A stretch of 8,980 bases of DNA, taken from NCBI GenBank assembly GCA_003542015.1, contig DPLL01000525.1, positions 1 through 8,980 on the forward strand. The letters run 5' to 3'. Below, one piece after another: positions 1-6,596 of the stretch. The position numbers and the translations under genes are program-made. Origin of the DNA: Microcoleaceae cyanobacterium UBA9251. GTDB lineage: Bacteria > Cyanobacteriota > Cyanobacteriia > Cyanobacteriales > Microcoleaceae. Numbering within the stretch: the first letter of the stretch is position 1; the number at the start of each line of letters is the position of its first letter. The notes below the pieces were generated by a model. That model had not been told where the DNA came from. It saw nothing but the letters and a program-made list of their open reading frames with translations, and searched no databases.

Positions 1-42
1 GCTACTACCTTAACAAGCCCAAAATAACATTGACGAAGCGAA

Positions 43-62
43 CACTTCGACTACGCTCAGTG
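43..62. repeat. Dispersed cyanobacterial repeat (CTTCGACTACGCTCAGTG type)
   Basis: The 20 bases CACTTCGACTACGCTCAGTG have imperfect dyad ends (CACT...AGTG). I recognise this as a short interspersed sequence common between genes in filamentous cyanobacterial genomes; only one copy is visible here, so the call rests on memory of the pattern. It sits in a stretch (1-288) with no convincing gene. An open frame does run through 30-299 from a TTG codon, but it crosses the repeat and two hairpins and ends inside petM. Confidence 0.45.
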
Positions 63-204
63 CATCGCTTTACCCCGCAAGGGAGGCCCAACAAAGGCAA
101 CCATTATGCGTACAGGATTGTGAAGCTTGAAATGGTAATTGTCCCATTGAAAGTACATTACAAAAGTACACTCCCGTCAAACAATCCCAAGGCGGTAATG
201 GAAA

Positions 205-270
205 AAAGATTCACGGTGGTTAAAACCACCCGCGTCGTTTCCCTCTCAGATCTAAAGACTCTGAGTTTCC
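205..270 (+). mobile_element. IS200/IS605-type right-end-like hairpin pair (possible omega-RNA remnant)
   Basis: Two hairpins lie in tandem. The first is GGTGGTT (215-221) with AACCACC (224-230). The second is CTCAGATCT (245-253) pairing with AGA-C-TCTGAG (256-265), a nine-pair stem with one bulged C at 259 and a two-base loop. They are separated by CGCGTCGTTTCC, and GTTTCCC follows the second. This order (GGTGG/CCACC stem, GTCGTTTCCCT, imperfect stem, GTTTCC) resembles right ends of IS200/IS605 elements, where an imperfect subterminal hairpin is bound by the Y1 transposase and the same stretch forms the 3' part of the TnpB guide (omega) RNA. No tnpA or tnpB is visible, so this would be a solo end or a MITE-like copy; its left boundary cannot be placed. 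Alternatively it is an unrelated structured leader of petM. Confidence 0.5.
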
Positions 271-288
271 CACTTACCGAGCTTTTTT

Positions 289-393
289 ATGAATCCTGAA
301 ATTTTCAATGCAGCCTTTTTGTCCTTTTCCCTAATTCTCGTGGGTATAGGTGGAGGCTTCCTCCTGCTCAAACTACAAGGCGGCGAAGAATAA
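289..393 (+). CDS. petM: Cytochrome b6f complex subunit PetM (subunit VII)
   Basis: This 34-residue protein starts MNPEIFNAAFLSFSLILVG and ends KLQGGEE. It has one hydrophobic segment (about residues 5-27), flanked by an acidic start and a short Lys/Gln/Glu-rich tail, which matches the length and layout of PetM. PetM is one of the four small single-pass subunits on the edge of the thylakoid cytochrome b6f complex, which passes electrons from plastoquinol to plastocyanin or cytochrome c6. The LLLKLQGxEE ending is characteristic. No Shine-Dalgarno is seen (TTTTTT precedes the ATG), as is common for cyanobacterial genes. The start lies only 23 bases after an IS605-like hairpin, so its promoter must lie in or beyond that sequence. 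Confidence 0.92.
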   Translation: MNPEIFNAAFLSFSLILVGIGGGFLLLKLQGGEE

Positions 394-412
394 ATTTTTC
401 ACATATATCATA

Positions 413-442
413 GCTGAAGGCAAAATTTTTCTGGCCTTCAGC
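413..442 (+). terminator. Hairpin after petM, possible terminator
   Basis: A perfect nine-pair stem GCTGAAGGC (413-421) / GCCTTCAGC (434-442) encloses a 12-base T-rich loop, 20 bases after the petM stop. No T-run follows the stem, so it is not a textbook intrinsic terminator and could instead protect the 3' end of the message. The rest of the 394-573 gap holds only weak promoter-like text for ycf39: CTGAGA (517-522), then 17 bases, then TATAGA (540-545). Confidence 0.4.
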
Positions 443-573
443 ATCAGTGCCTTCTGCCTTCGATCTCAACCTCGAAATGAGAGAGCTTCAGGTTTTTGTT
501 AAGTTTTTATACAAAACTGAGAGAAACCTGATATCATCTTATAGAAAGTTTAAGATTCATAATTAATCCCTAG

Positions 574-1551
574 ATGACTTTATTGATTGTAGGTGCCACC
601 GGCACTCTCGGCCGCCAAATAGCCCGCCGCGCCCTAGACGAGGGCTATCAGGTGCGCTGTTTAGTCAGGAGTTACAGAAAAGCGGCCTTTTTGAAAGAAT
701 GGGGCGCCGAACTCGTACCAGGGAACCTATGCCAGCCAGACAGCCTGCCTCCTGCACTAGAAGGCGTCACGGCGATTATCGATGCAGCAACAGCCAGCGC
801 AGCCGATTCTGTGGGCATCAAAAGAGTAGACTGGGACGGAAAAGTATCGCTGATTCAAGCAGCAGTAGCAGCCGGCATCAAGCGTTACGTATTCATTTCT
901 TTTCTCGACGCCGAGAAATATCCCCAAGTGCCCCTGTTGGAAATCAAGCGCTGTACCGAGCTGTTTTTAGCAGAATCCGGTCTCGACTACACAATCTTGA
1001 GACCTTGTGGGTTTTTGCAAGGACTGCTGAGCCTTTATGCAATGCCGATTTTAGACAATCAGGGAGTCTGGCTGCCCAAGAAGCCCTCGGCCCTGGCCTA
1101 CATGAACACTCAGGATATTGCTAAGTTTGCCGTCCGAACCCTTTCCGTTCCCGAAACCGAGAAAAAAACTTTCCCGGTAGTGGGTAATCGCGCTTGGGAT
1201 GCTGACGAAATCGTTCGCTTGTGCGAGCGACTGTCTGGGAAGCAAGCCAAAATCACGCGCACCCCAGATGCCTTGTTGCGGGCTACTCGCGAATTTGCTA
1301 AGTTCTTTCAGTGGAGTTGGAACGTAGCTGACCGATTGGCTTTTTCAGAAGTTTTGGCCGCCGGAAAACCCTTGAAAGCTCCGATGGATGACGTTTACAG
1401 TGTCTTCGGATTAGACCCCAAAGAAACTACTACTTTGGAATCTTATCTCGAAGAATACTTTGGTCTGATTATGAAGAAGCTCAAAGAAATAGAGTACGAG
1501 CAGCTTAAAACTAAAAAACGGAGTAAACAAAAAATGCCTTTTACATTTTAA
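574..1551 (+). CDS. ycf39: Photosystem II assembly factor Ycf39 (NmrA-like, atypical SDR)
   Basis: This 325-residue protein opens with the dinucleotide-binding glycine motif GATGTLGR (residues 7-14; GxxGxxG) followed by RALDEGYQVRCLVR, and carries KRYVFIS and LDYTILRPCGF further on, the pattern of the NmrA-like/atypical SDR family. The tail is Lys-rich and hydrophilic (from about residue 300). Length and N-terminal wording match cyanobacterial Ycf39, the counterpart of plant HCF244. In Synechocystis, Ycf39 works with high-light-inducible proteins on early PSII reaction-centre complexes and helps supply chlorophyll to newly made D1. The gene after it is a NAD kinase with one base between stop and start, the same order as slr0399-slr0400 in Synechocystis, which supports this paralogue over other NmrA-like proteins. 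The ATG has no clear Shine-Dalgarno. Confidence 0.85.
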   Translation: MTLLIVGATGTLGRQIARRALDEGYQVRCLVRSYRKAAFLKEWGAELVPGNLCQPDSLPPALEGVTAIIDAATASAADSVGIKRVDWDGKVSLIQAAVAAGIKRYVFISFLDAEKYPQVPLLEIKRCTELFLAESGLDYTILRPCGFLQGLLSLYAMPILDNQGVWLPKKPSALAYMNTQDIAKFAVRTLSVPETEKKTFPVVGNRAWDADEIVRLCERLSGKQAKITRTPDALLRATREFAKFFQWSWNVADRLAFSEVLAAGKPLKAPMDDVYSVFGLDPKETTTLESYLEEYFGLIMKKLKEIEYEQLKTKKRSKQKMPFTF

Positions 1552-1552
1552 A

Positions 1553-2470
1553 GTGCCGAAAGCTGGGATTATATACAACGACGTTAAACCTATAGCTTGT
1601 CGCGTCGCTGAGGAGCTGAAAGACAAGCTGACTGCCCGCGGCTGGGATGTCTGCGCGGTTTCCGGTTCCGGAGGAATTTTGGGCTATTCTAGTCCCGATC
1701 GCCCCATGTGCCACACTCCGATCGACCAACTCGTCCCCCCTGGTTTTGACAGCGACATGGAGTTTGCAGTGGTGTTAGGAGGCGACGGCACGGTGCTGTC
1801 TGCGTTTCGCCAAGTCGCTCCCATTGGAGTGCCACTGCTGACTGTGAATACCGGTCACATGGGCTTTTTGACAGAGACTTACCTGAACTTGCTCCCACAA
1901 GCTTTGGAAAAGGCGATCGCCGGAGACTACGAAATAGAAGAAAGGTCAATGCTAGCAGTGCGACTGTTTCGGGACAACGACTGCCTCTGGGAAGCGCTGT
2001 GTTTGAATGAAATGGTGCTGCATCGGGAACCCCTGACTTGTATGTGCCATTTTGAAGTGGCGATCGGCCAGCACGCTGCTGTTGACATTGCCGCAGATGG
2101 AGTAATTATCTCGACTCCGACTGGATCGACAGCTTACGCGCTGTCGGCTGGCGGCCCTGTAATTATTCCGGGAGTGCCAGTGTTGCAGTTAGTGCCTCTT
2201 TGCCCCCATTCTATGGCTTCGCGGGCCTTGGTGTTTTCCAACACCGAGCCGGTGAAGATTTTGCCCGCGAGTCCGAACCGTCTGGTAATGGTGGTAGACG
2301 GGAACGGCGGATGTTATGTTCGGCCGGAGGATTGGGTGCAAGTAGAACGAGCTCCCTACCGGGCGCGCTTCGTGAGGGTGCAACCTCCTGAGTTTTTCCA
2401 CGTTTTGCGGGAAAAATTGGGCTGGGGGCTGCCTCATGTTGCTAAACCTAGTTCCGTTGAGTTGCCTTGA
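1553..2470 (+). CDS. nadK: NAD kinase (ATP-NAD kinase, PpnK/NadK family)
   Basis: This 305-residue cytosolic enzyme phosphorylates NAD to NADP. Family marks are clear: FAVVLGGDGTVLSAFR with the GGDGT motif at residues 76-80, NTGHMGFLTE near 99-108, the conserved NE in LNEMVLHRE (151-159), and DGVIISTPTGSTAYALSAGGP (182-202), which shapes the NAD site. The start is GTG, one base after the ycf39 stop; the N-terminus MPKAGIIYND fits cyanobacterial homologues, so this start is preferred although no Shine-Dalgarno is seen. Near-overlap with ycf39 implies a shared transcript and possible coupled translation. This is one of the two NAD kinase types cyanobacteria carry. It ends 85 bases before a convergent gene, and I see no strong terminator in that gap. 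Confidence 0.92.
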   Translation: MPKAGIIYNDVKPIACRVAEELKDKLTARGWDVCAVSGSGGILGYSSPDRPMCHTPIDQLVPPGFDSDMEFAVVLGGDGTVLSAFRQVAPIGVPLLTVNTGHMGFLTETYLNLLPQALEKAIAGDYEIEERSMLAVRLFRDNDCLWEALCLNEMVLHREPLTCMCHFEVAIGQHAAVDIAADGVIISTPTGSTAYALSAGGPVIIPGVPVLQLVPLCPHSMASRALVFSNTEPVKILPASPNRLVMVVDGNGGCYVRPEDWVQVERAPYRARFVRVQPPEFFHVLREKLGWGLPHVAKPSSVELP

Positions 2471-2555
2471 TAGTTGTTGACGATGCGGAGATTCTCGGCT
2501 CAACCAGATGGAAAAAGCATTCTTGTTCAACGTGTCGAATTTAAGTCCTTAACCG

Positions 2556-3089
2556 CTATTTAGTAATGCGAATCGAATCTTGAATTTGCTGAACTTGCTT
2601 TTCAGTATCACTGTCTGAGTAAAGGGTTTGTAGCATAATTGTTTCTTTTTTCCCTGTGGCAACATAGGTGACAATGCCTGCGGGAAACCCGTCGTCATAC
2701 GATTCATACAAGCGCACTGCTTTTTTACCGTTAATGGTTAGACGTTCGGTCTTAATCGTCGTCTTAGGAATTTCTCTGGAACTCGGTTTCATAGCGGTTT
2801 CCAGGTTTTCCTCACTGATGGTTGCAAGCACGCGAATCAAACCCTTGGGGGCAAATCCACCGCCTCTATCGGGGAACTTTTTGTTGTGTAAATGAAGGCT
2901 ATTCGCACTTGCGCCCCTGGGATTTTCGAGCCAATTTCGGGGTGCTTTGAAGGTCAAATTGCCGATCGCGTGGGTTTTGAGCTGTGATTCTTGGGTTTGG
3001 GCTTGGGCGAGTAGGGTAGTGTGGTCTACGAATAGGGTGGGTGTGGCGATCGCGATCGTACTGGCGAGGATAGTCAGGAATTTCTTCAT
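2556..3089 (-). CDS. Secreted protein of unknown role, PsbP/Mog1-like fold suspected
   Basis: This 177-residue protein starts with a signal peptide: MKKF, a hydrophobic core to about residue 20, and an AQA site near residue 30. The mature part has NLTFKAPRNWLENP near the front and ends with a strand, DSDTEKQVQQIQDSIRI, a helix closing on DSI. A 'conserved x-W-x-P strand first, long C-terminal helix ending in DS(I/F)' layout is seen in small PsbP-like/DUF1795-type proteins of cyanobacteria, so I infer that fold; I cannot name a function. It would act in the periplasm or thylakoid lumen. It lies 16 bases after the protease gene on the same strand and may share its message. A HIP1 pair (3046-3058) lies within the signal peptide codons. 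Confidence 0.7.
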   Translation of the reverse strand: MKKFLTILASTIAIATPTLFVDHTTLLAQAQTQESQLKTHAIGNLTFKAPRNWLENPRGASANSLHLHNKKFPDRGGGFAPKGLIRVLATISEENLETAMKPSSREIPKTTIKTERLTINGKKAVRLYESYDDGFPAGIVTYVATGKKETIMLQTLYSDSDTEKQVQQIQDSIRITK

Positions 3090-3105
3090 TGGCGATTATG
3101 TCCGA

Positions 3106-4125
3106 TTAATAGTTTTGGTCAATCTCATTCAAAAATTCCAAAATATTAGTGGAAGGAACAGCCGCAAAGTAAGGCAGTTGACCTTTCTCCTCAAATGAGC
3201 CTGGTTCAAATAGTTGTTGAGTAACAATTCCTACAACCATACCCATGTCATTAATAACTGGTCCACCACTATTACCAGGTGATGTTCTTGCGGAAAATAG
3301 AAAGTAGTCGTGATTCCAATAGTTAGTTAAAAAGCAATTAATTTCCCCTTTGTGAACAAGTTGATAGCGAGCGTTAGCAGTAGGAACAGGGGGATAGCCA
3401 ACAGTTACAATATCATCGAGTATTTTAGGATCGGGGAAGAGATGAAATGAAGGTAGATTCACAAATGAATTTAGTACGATTACTGCTAAATCATTTTTAT
3501 CTGAAAGAATAATCACTTTATGTGTTTCAATTTGACCATCCTTGTGATGTACTTCTAATCCATTCTGATACTTAGCGACATGCTCGTTAGTAATTACAAT
3601 ACTCCTTTTTTCACCCTCAGACGTTTGACAATTAAAAAGAAATCCTGTTCCCATGCTAAGATCACCACTATTCGTTGTAACAACTATCTTAAACACAGAA
3701 TTTTGATAGTTTTGCACTATATAACTAAAACCGAAGATTACATTCTTGAGCAAACCTCTTGAGCATAAGAATTGTGTAATTCCTTCATTGAGACTATAAG
3801 GCATATTATGTCCGAAGCCTAACAACTGTTGCTCAAACAAAATAAATTTCTGGCAGAGTCGTTTTAGAATAATTTCTACTATTGAGACGGGAATACCTTT
3901 TTGATTTTCTAAACTACTCTCATAAAATATAAAATCATTCAGCGATAGATATCCCAGAGCAATAGAGATCCCGTGATTTGAATTACCAGGTGATGAAAGT
4001 GGATTGTTTTTGCATTTAGTAACAATATCTTTGAATAGCTCAGCATCTGTTGATTTAGAGGTAAAAAAAGCAATAATTTTATCAACTAACTCTTCTTGGC
4101 CGGAAATTAGATAATGCCATTTCAT
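3106..4125 (-). CDS. Trypsin-like serine protease with unrecognised N-terminal region
   Basis: The C-terminal half is a chymotrypsin-fold peptidase. Counted from a TTG codon at 4143, the triad is His188 (VITNEHVA), Asp218 (DKNDLAVIVL) and Ser292 (SPGNSGGPV, with the oxyanion-hole Gly290... context), preceded by GTGFLF as in Deg/HtrA-type and trypsin-like proteins. I prefer the ATG at 4125 (MKWHYLIS, 339 residues), which lies six codons in; neither start has a Shine-Dalgarno. There is no signal peptide or PDZ domain, so it is probably cytosolic, unlike HtrA. About 135 N-terminal residues look mainly helical and match nothing I know; one known arrangement is a small effector-associated or adaptor domain fused to a trypsin-like peptidase in bacterial conflict systems. 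It follows a Septu-like pair and a DUF433 gene on the same strand. Codons are A/T-rich compared with nadK. Confidence 0.8.
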   Translation of the reverse strand: MKWHYLISGQEELVDKIIAFFTSKSTDAELFKDIVTKCKNNPLSSPGNSNHGISIALGYLSLNDFIFYESSLENQKGIPVSIVEIILKRLCQKFILFEQQLLGFGHNMPYSLNEGITQFLCSRGLLKNVIFGFSYIVQNYQNSVFKIVVTTNSGDLSMGTGFLFNCQTSEGEKRSIVITNEHVAKYQNGLEVHHKDGQIETHKVIILSDKNDLAVIVLNSFVNLPSFHLFPDPKILDDIVTVGYPPVPTANARYQLVHKGEINCFLTNYWNHDYFLFSARTSPGNSGGPVINDMGMVVGIVTQQLFEPGSFEEKGQLPYFAAVPSTNILEFLNEIDQNY

Positions 4126-4174
4126 AGTATTCTGAACTACCAAGTATATTGCTGCACAACGATTTAGTTCAACT

Positions 4175-4210
4175 GCGCGCGTTAGCGAAGCCCTCGAAGA
4201 GGATCGCCTC
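4175..4210. repeat. Dispersed palindromic repeat (GTTAGCGAAGCCCTCGAAGAGGATCGCC type)
   Basis: The stretch GCGCGC-GTTAGCGAAG-CCCTCGAAGAGG-ATCGCC contains a small stem CCTC/GAGG around TTC (read on the minus strand) and an Ava-like C-CTCGA core. I recognise it as a repeat scattered widely in filamentous cyanobacterial genomes, often ending reading frames with a tail like RGDPLRGLR, exactly as it does for the DUF433 gene here. Only one copy is in the window. Confidence 0.55.
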
Positions 4211-4490
4211 TCAACAAAGCTAACAATCTTAAATTCGCGTCAGTTGCAACGACTAGATTTATTGGCGCACTCATAAACCGACGCTCACGGTCAGCCGCGT
4301 ATGCGATGCAGGCTTTTAAATCTTCCTGCGTTAGATCGGGAAAATCTTCAAGTATCTCTGCTTCTGTCATATCAGAAGCTAGGTACTCCAGCACTTCATA
4401 AACAGTAATCCGCAAACCTCGCACACAAGGCTTACCACTGCGTTTATTTGGTTCAATCGTGATGTAATCTCGGTAGTTCATAGTTGACAT
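4182..4490 (-). CDS. DUF433 (VapB-like) antitoxin, orphan, with repeat-derived tail
   Basis: Residues 4-72 (MNYRDYITIEPNKRSGKPC... to AADRERRFMS) are a typical DUF433 domain, a winged-helix-like antitoxin family usually 70-80 residues long. The extra 28 residues end in RGDPLRGLR and are read from a dispersed repeat, so the native 3' end appears lost. The family's usual partner, a DUF5615 PIN-like toxin directly downstream, is absent; the next gene is the protease. The segment VVATDANLRLLALL faintly recalls a DUF5615 start (DxNLSPxL), so a fused, mostly deleted toxin remnant is possible but weak. The start is ATG 4490, with ATG 4481 an alternative; no Shine-Dalgarno is seen for either. If still made, it may act as a stray DNA-binding or antitoxin protein. 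Confidence 0.75.
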   Translation of the reverse strand: MSTMNYRDYITIEPNKRSGKPCVRGLRITVYEVLEYLASDMTEAEILEDFPDLTQEDLKACIAYAADRERRFMSAPINLVVATDANLRLLALLRGDPLRGLR

Positions 4491-4512
4491 TATTAAATTT
4501 AGGTAATTCTAC

Positions 4513-4530
4513 TGAAGTTGTTTTCTTACT
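4513..4530. repeat. 18-base match to the methyltransferase gene
   Basis: TGAAGTTGTTTTCTTACT occurs here, in the gap between ptuB and the DUF433 gene, and again at 6847-6864 inside the methyltransferase, where it encodes VRKQLH on the minus strand. It lies 11 bases from direct repeat copy A. Together the two matches suggest this gap holds rearranged pieces of the methyltransferase region. The remaining gap (4491-4631) shows no gene I can support. Confidence 0.55.
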
Positions 4531-4537
4531 CTGTATA

Positions 4538-4558
4538 ATACCCCATAAATGAAATTTT
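4538..4558. repeat. Direct repeat, copy A (downstream of ptuB)
   Basis: ATACCCCATAAATGAAATTTT here matches 7276-7295 with one extra C; 17 bases (CCCATAAATGAAATTTT, 4542-4558) are identical and in the same orientation. The two copies lie outside the methyltransferase-ptuA-ptuB genes, one on each side. They could be ends of an inserted unit or a shared control element for the genes that start just beyond each (DUF433 and the methyltransferase, both minus strand). Confidence 0.6.
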
Positions 4559-4631
4559 ATGACGATTGATTGCCATTTTGCCCCTAATGATACCAACTGC
4601 CCCAAACCAAACAACGAAAGTATAAAAATCT

Positions 4632-5261
4632 TTACATTCTCTTGAGTTTCTTGCGAAGGTAATAAACAACAACTTGACAAAATGGCTGGAGAACCTCTCC
4701 ATTTTCACCATTCCATTCACGCAAGGCTTTTTCCATACCTGCTTTAGTCGGATTTTTTCCCATGAATACCTGTTGAAAAGCATCTAGCACTGCTTTACGA
4801 TTACTAACTAAACGGTTTTCATTTAAGTTGAGAACATCGTTAATTTCTTGATTAAATTGTGGATCATCTGATTCTATTTGTCCATCTCTTAAAAATCGCA
4901 GTTTACTCTCAACATCATCAAATCGGTTAGCAGGATTGTAAAGGAGATCGCGATTTCCTTTTTTAGTATCACAATGCTGTCTTTCTGGTTCTTGTCCTTC
5001 ACCTCCTAAACAAGCTCCCAGAAGGTTATTATAGTCTAGCTGTTGGTGGGGATATCTATCTTGACATTGCCAATGCTCAATTTTCATCTTTTTTGACTCT
5101 GCTTTAATTCGTTGCATACAATAACAACAAATTCCTTTTTGTTCACCAACAAGTGTATCCCGTAAATCCTGTTTCTGAGGATAATTATCGTAATCAGAAT
5201 TGGTATTGGCTCGATGTTGTGTTAAAGATTTTGGTTCAGATTTTTTTTGAATATTTCTCAT
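4632..5261 (-). CDS. ptuB: HNH endonuclease, PtuB-like (Septu defence system)
   Basis: This 209-residue protein has the HNH layout of the PtuB/TIGR02646-like group: a CxxC knuckle (Cys45, Cys48 in GICCYCMQRI), then IEHW with His63 as the likely first catalytic His, DYNNLLGAC with Asn78/79 and Cys84, and QHCDTKKGN with His96 and Cys97. Four cysteines could bind a structural zinc. The start overlaps the stop of the ATPase gene by four bases (ATGA, 5258-5261) and has its own ribosome site, AAGGTG (plus strand 5266-5271). In Septu, PtuA (ATPase) and PtuB (HNH nuclease) form a complex that protects against phage, with PtuB cutting DNA. The pairing here makes Septu the best call; the same nuclease family also occurs with some retrons, but no reverse transcriptase is present. 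Confidence 0.8.
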   Translation of the reverse strand: MRNIQKKSEPKSLTQHRANTNSDYDNYPQKQDLRDTLVGEQKGICCYCMQRIKAESKKMKIEHWQCQDRYPHQQLDYNNLLGACLGGEGQEPERQHCDTKKGNRDLLYNPANRFDDVESKLRFLRDGQIESDDPQFNQEINDVLNLNENRLVSNRKAVLDAFQQVFMGKNPTKAGMEKALREWNGENGEVLQPFCQVVVYYLRKKLKRM

Positions 5262-6577
5262 TTTTCACCTTCCAGAAACTTAATCAAGGTTTTAGCACGA
5301 GTAATTTCGGGAGCTAGTTCACCTAATCTTTTAATATCGGGATTCATTTCTATTTCTCGATATGCAGCTTGAAAGTCTTCAAGATCAATTAGTTTGAAAA
5401 GTTGGTGCAGGCTATCGGCTGTTTCTCGGTTACGTTCTGAGACTCCCATCAATTCATCTAAGACTTGATTGGCATCAAGCCCTAATGCACTTGGTGGAGT
5501 TATAGTAACTGCATGAGGTTTGAGAACGCGAATACATTCGGCTTCGACTTCACTAATAATAATCGGAGAATGGGTCGTACATATAAACTGGATTAAGGGA
5601 AAGGTGGATTTTAAATCCTTAATTACTCGTCTTTGCCATTTTGGATGTAAATGCACGTCAATTTCATCAATCATTACTAAGCCTGATGTTTGCTGCAAAA
5701 TTTGAGGTAATTTTTTATTATCTGTATCTAATTCTTCAGTTAAAAATGACGCATTTTGGGTGACAATTTTGATTGCTAAGTCGGCAATCAATGCCACCAT
5801 CATTTTTTGTCCTGCACTCAGGTTACTAAAGGGTTGGGGTTCACCATCAATCGCTACCACAATTTCTCCGCGATCGCCATCAAACCATAGATCCTCAGCG
5901 TCGGGGATACAGCGCAAAATGGCAAACTTTACTACGTTGTATCCCGAACGCATTTGTCCCTGACGATTGACTGAGGCGATTGCTTCTTTTTGAAACCAAG
6001 TATGTAAATCGGTAATTCTAATGCGTTCTTCAAAGCAGTCATAAAAGGCATCCCAACGACGAGACGGCAGAGTGTTAGTTAAAGCTTTGGGGTCACGTTG
6101 GTTGGAAGGTAGCCAAGATCGTCCTGCGCCGTAGTAGGCCATAACAGGTAGCCAAATTTTTGCACCTGATTCGACTTGTTGAAATAAAGTAGAGATAATC
6201 TTTAAGGCTTGTTTTGCTTCGGTGTTGGATGTACGAGAGCCGTTAGTTTTAATTTGTCTAAGCCATGTAACGGGTCGATCGTTGATTGTGCCAATCGCTG
6301 TAATTTGGGTTGGTTTGCGTTCAATAAATTGGGTAACGGTATCGGTGGCGATCGCTTCTAAGCGGATTTCTGAGGGGAGAATGTTGCGACGACTATTGTT
6401 AAGGGTAGTGTCAGGGGAGTTGACTAGCCAAACGCCCGCAGCGATCGCTAGAGCATCGAGAATAGTGGTTTTTCCCGTACCATTGTCGCCTACTAGCAAG
6501 GTAAATTGGGGATGCAGGTTAAGGGTATAGTCTGAGAATTTTTTGAAGTTTTTAATCTCTAGTCGGTCAATTCTCAT
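5258..6577 (-). CDS. ptuA: RecF/SMC-like AAA ATPase, PtuA-like (Septu defence system)
   Basis: This 439-residue protein starts MRIDRLEIKNFKKF, typical of RecF/SMC/OLD-class ATPases. Walker A is GDNGTGKTT (30-38), the ABC-type signature is LSAGQK (253-258), Walker B is GLVMIDEIDVHLHP (299-312, with Asp304/Glu305), and the switch His is in CTTHSP (336). No Toprim domain follows, unlike OLD nucleases or Gabija GajA; the last 90 residues look helical. It is therefore an ATPase sensor paired with a separate nuclease, as in Septu, where PtuA assembles into a ring-like scaffold holding PtuB. A clear ribosome site GAGG (plus strand 6585-6588) sits seven bases before the ATG. It begins 19 bases after the methyltransferase stop and overlaps ptuB by four bases, so the three genes are likely one transcript. 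Confidence 0.82.
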   Translation of the reverse strand: MRIDRLEIKNFKKFSDYTLNLHPQFTLLVGDNGTGKTTILDALAIAAGVWLVNSPDTTLNNSRRNILPSEIRLEAIATDTVTQFIERKPTQITAIGTINDRPVTWLRQIKTNGSRTSNTEAKQALKIISTLFQQVESGAKIWLPVMAYYGAGRSWLPSNQRDPKALTNTLPSRRWDAFYDCFEERIRITDLHTWFQKEAIASVNRQGQMRSGYNVVKFAILRCIPDAEDLWFDGDRGEIVVAIDGEPQPFSNLSAGQKMMVALIADLAIKIVTQNASFLTEELDTDNKKLPQILQQTSGLVMIDEIDVHLHPKWQRRVIKDLKSTFPLIQFICTTHSPIIISEVEAECIRVLKPHAVTITPPSALGLDANQVLDELMGVSERNRETADSLHQLFKLIDLEDFQAAYREIEMNPDIKRLGELAPEITRAKTLIKFLEGEK

Positions 6578-6596
6578 GGCGATGCCTCACTGGTTG

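Noticed and set aside
30..299. 89-codon open frame from TTG upstream of petM
   Set aside because: It starts on TTG without a ribosome site, crosses a dispersed repeat and two hairpins, overlaps the petM start, and its product resembles nothing. At most it is read-through of an IS end.
2471..2555. Terminator between convergent nadK and the secreted-protein gene
   Set aside because: Only very short complementary words (such as TTAAG/CTTAA around two bases) were found; no stem of useful length with a T-run.
4453..4783. Two minus-strand open frames (75 and 85 codons) around the ptuB end
   Set aside because: They overlap ptuB or DUF433 in other frames, have no recognisable domain, and run across the repeat-bearing gap.
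4632..6577. Retron or Gabija instead of Septu
   Set aside because: There is no reverse transcriptase or retron RNA in the window, the ATPase has no Toprim domain and the partner is an HNH nuclease, not a UvrD-like helicase.
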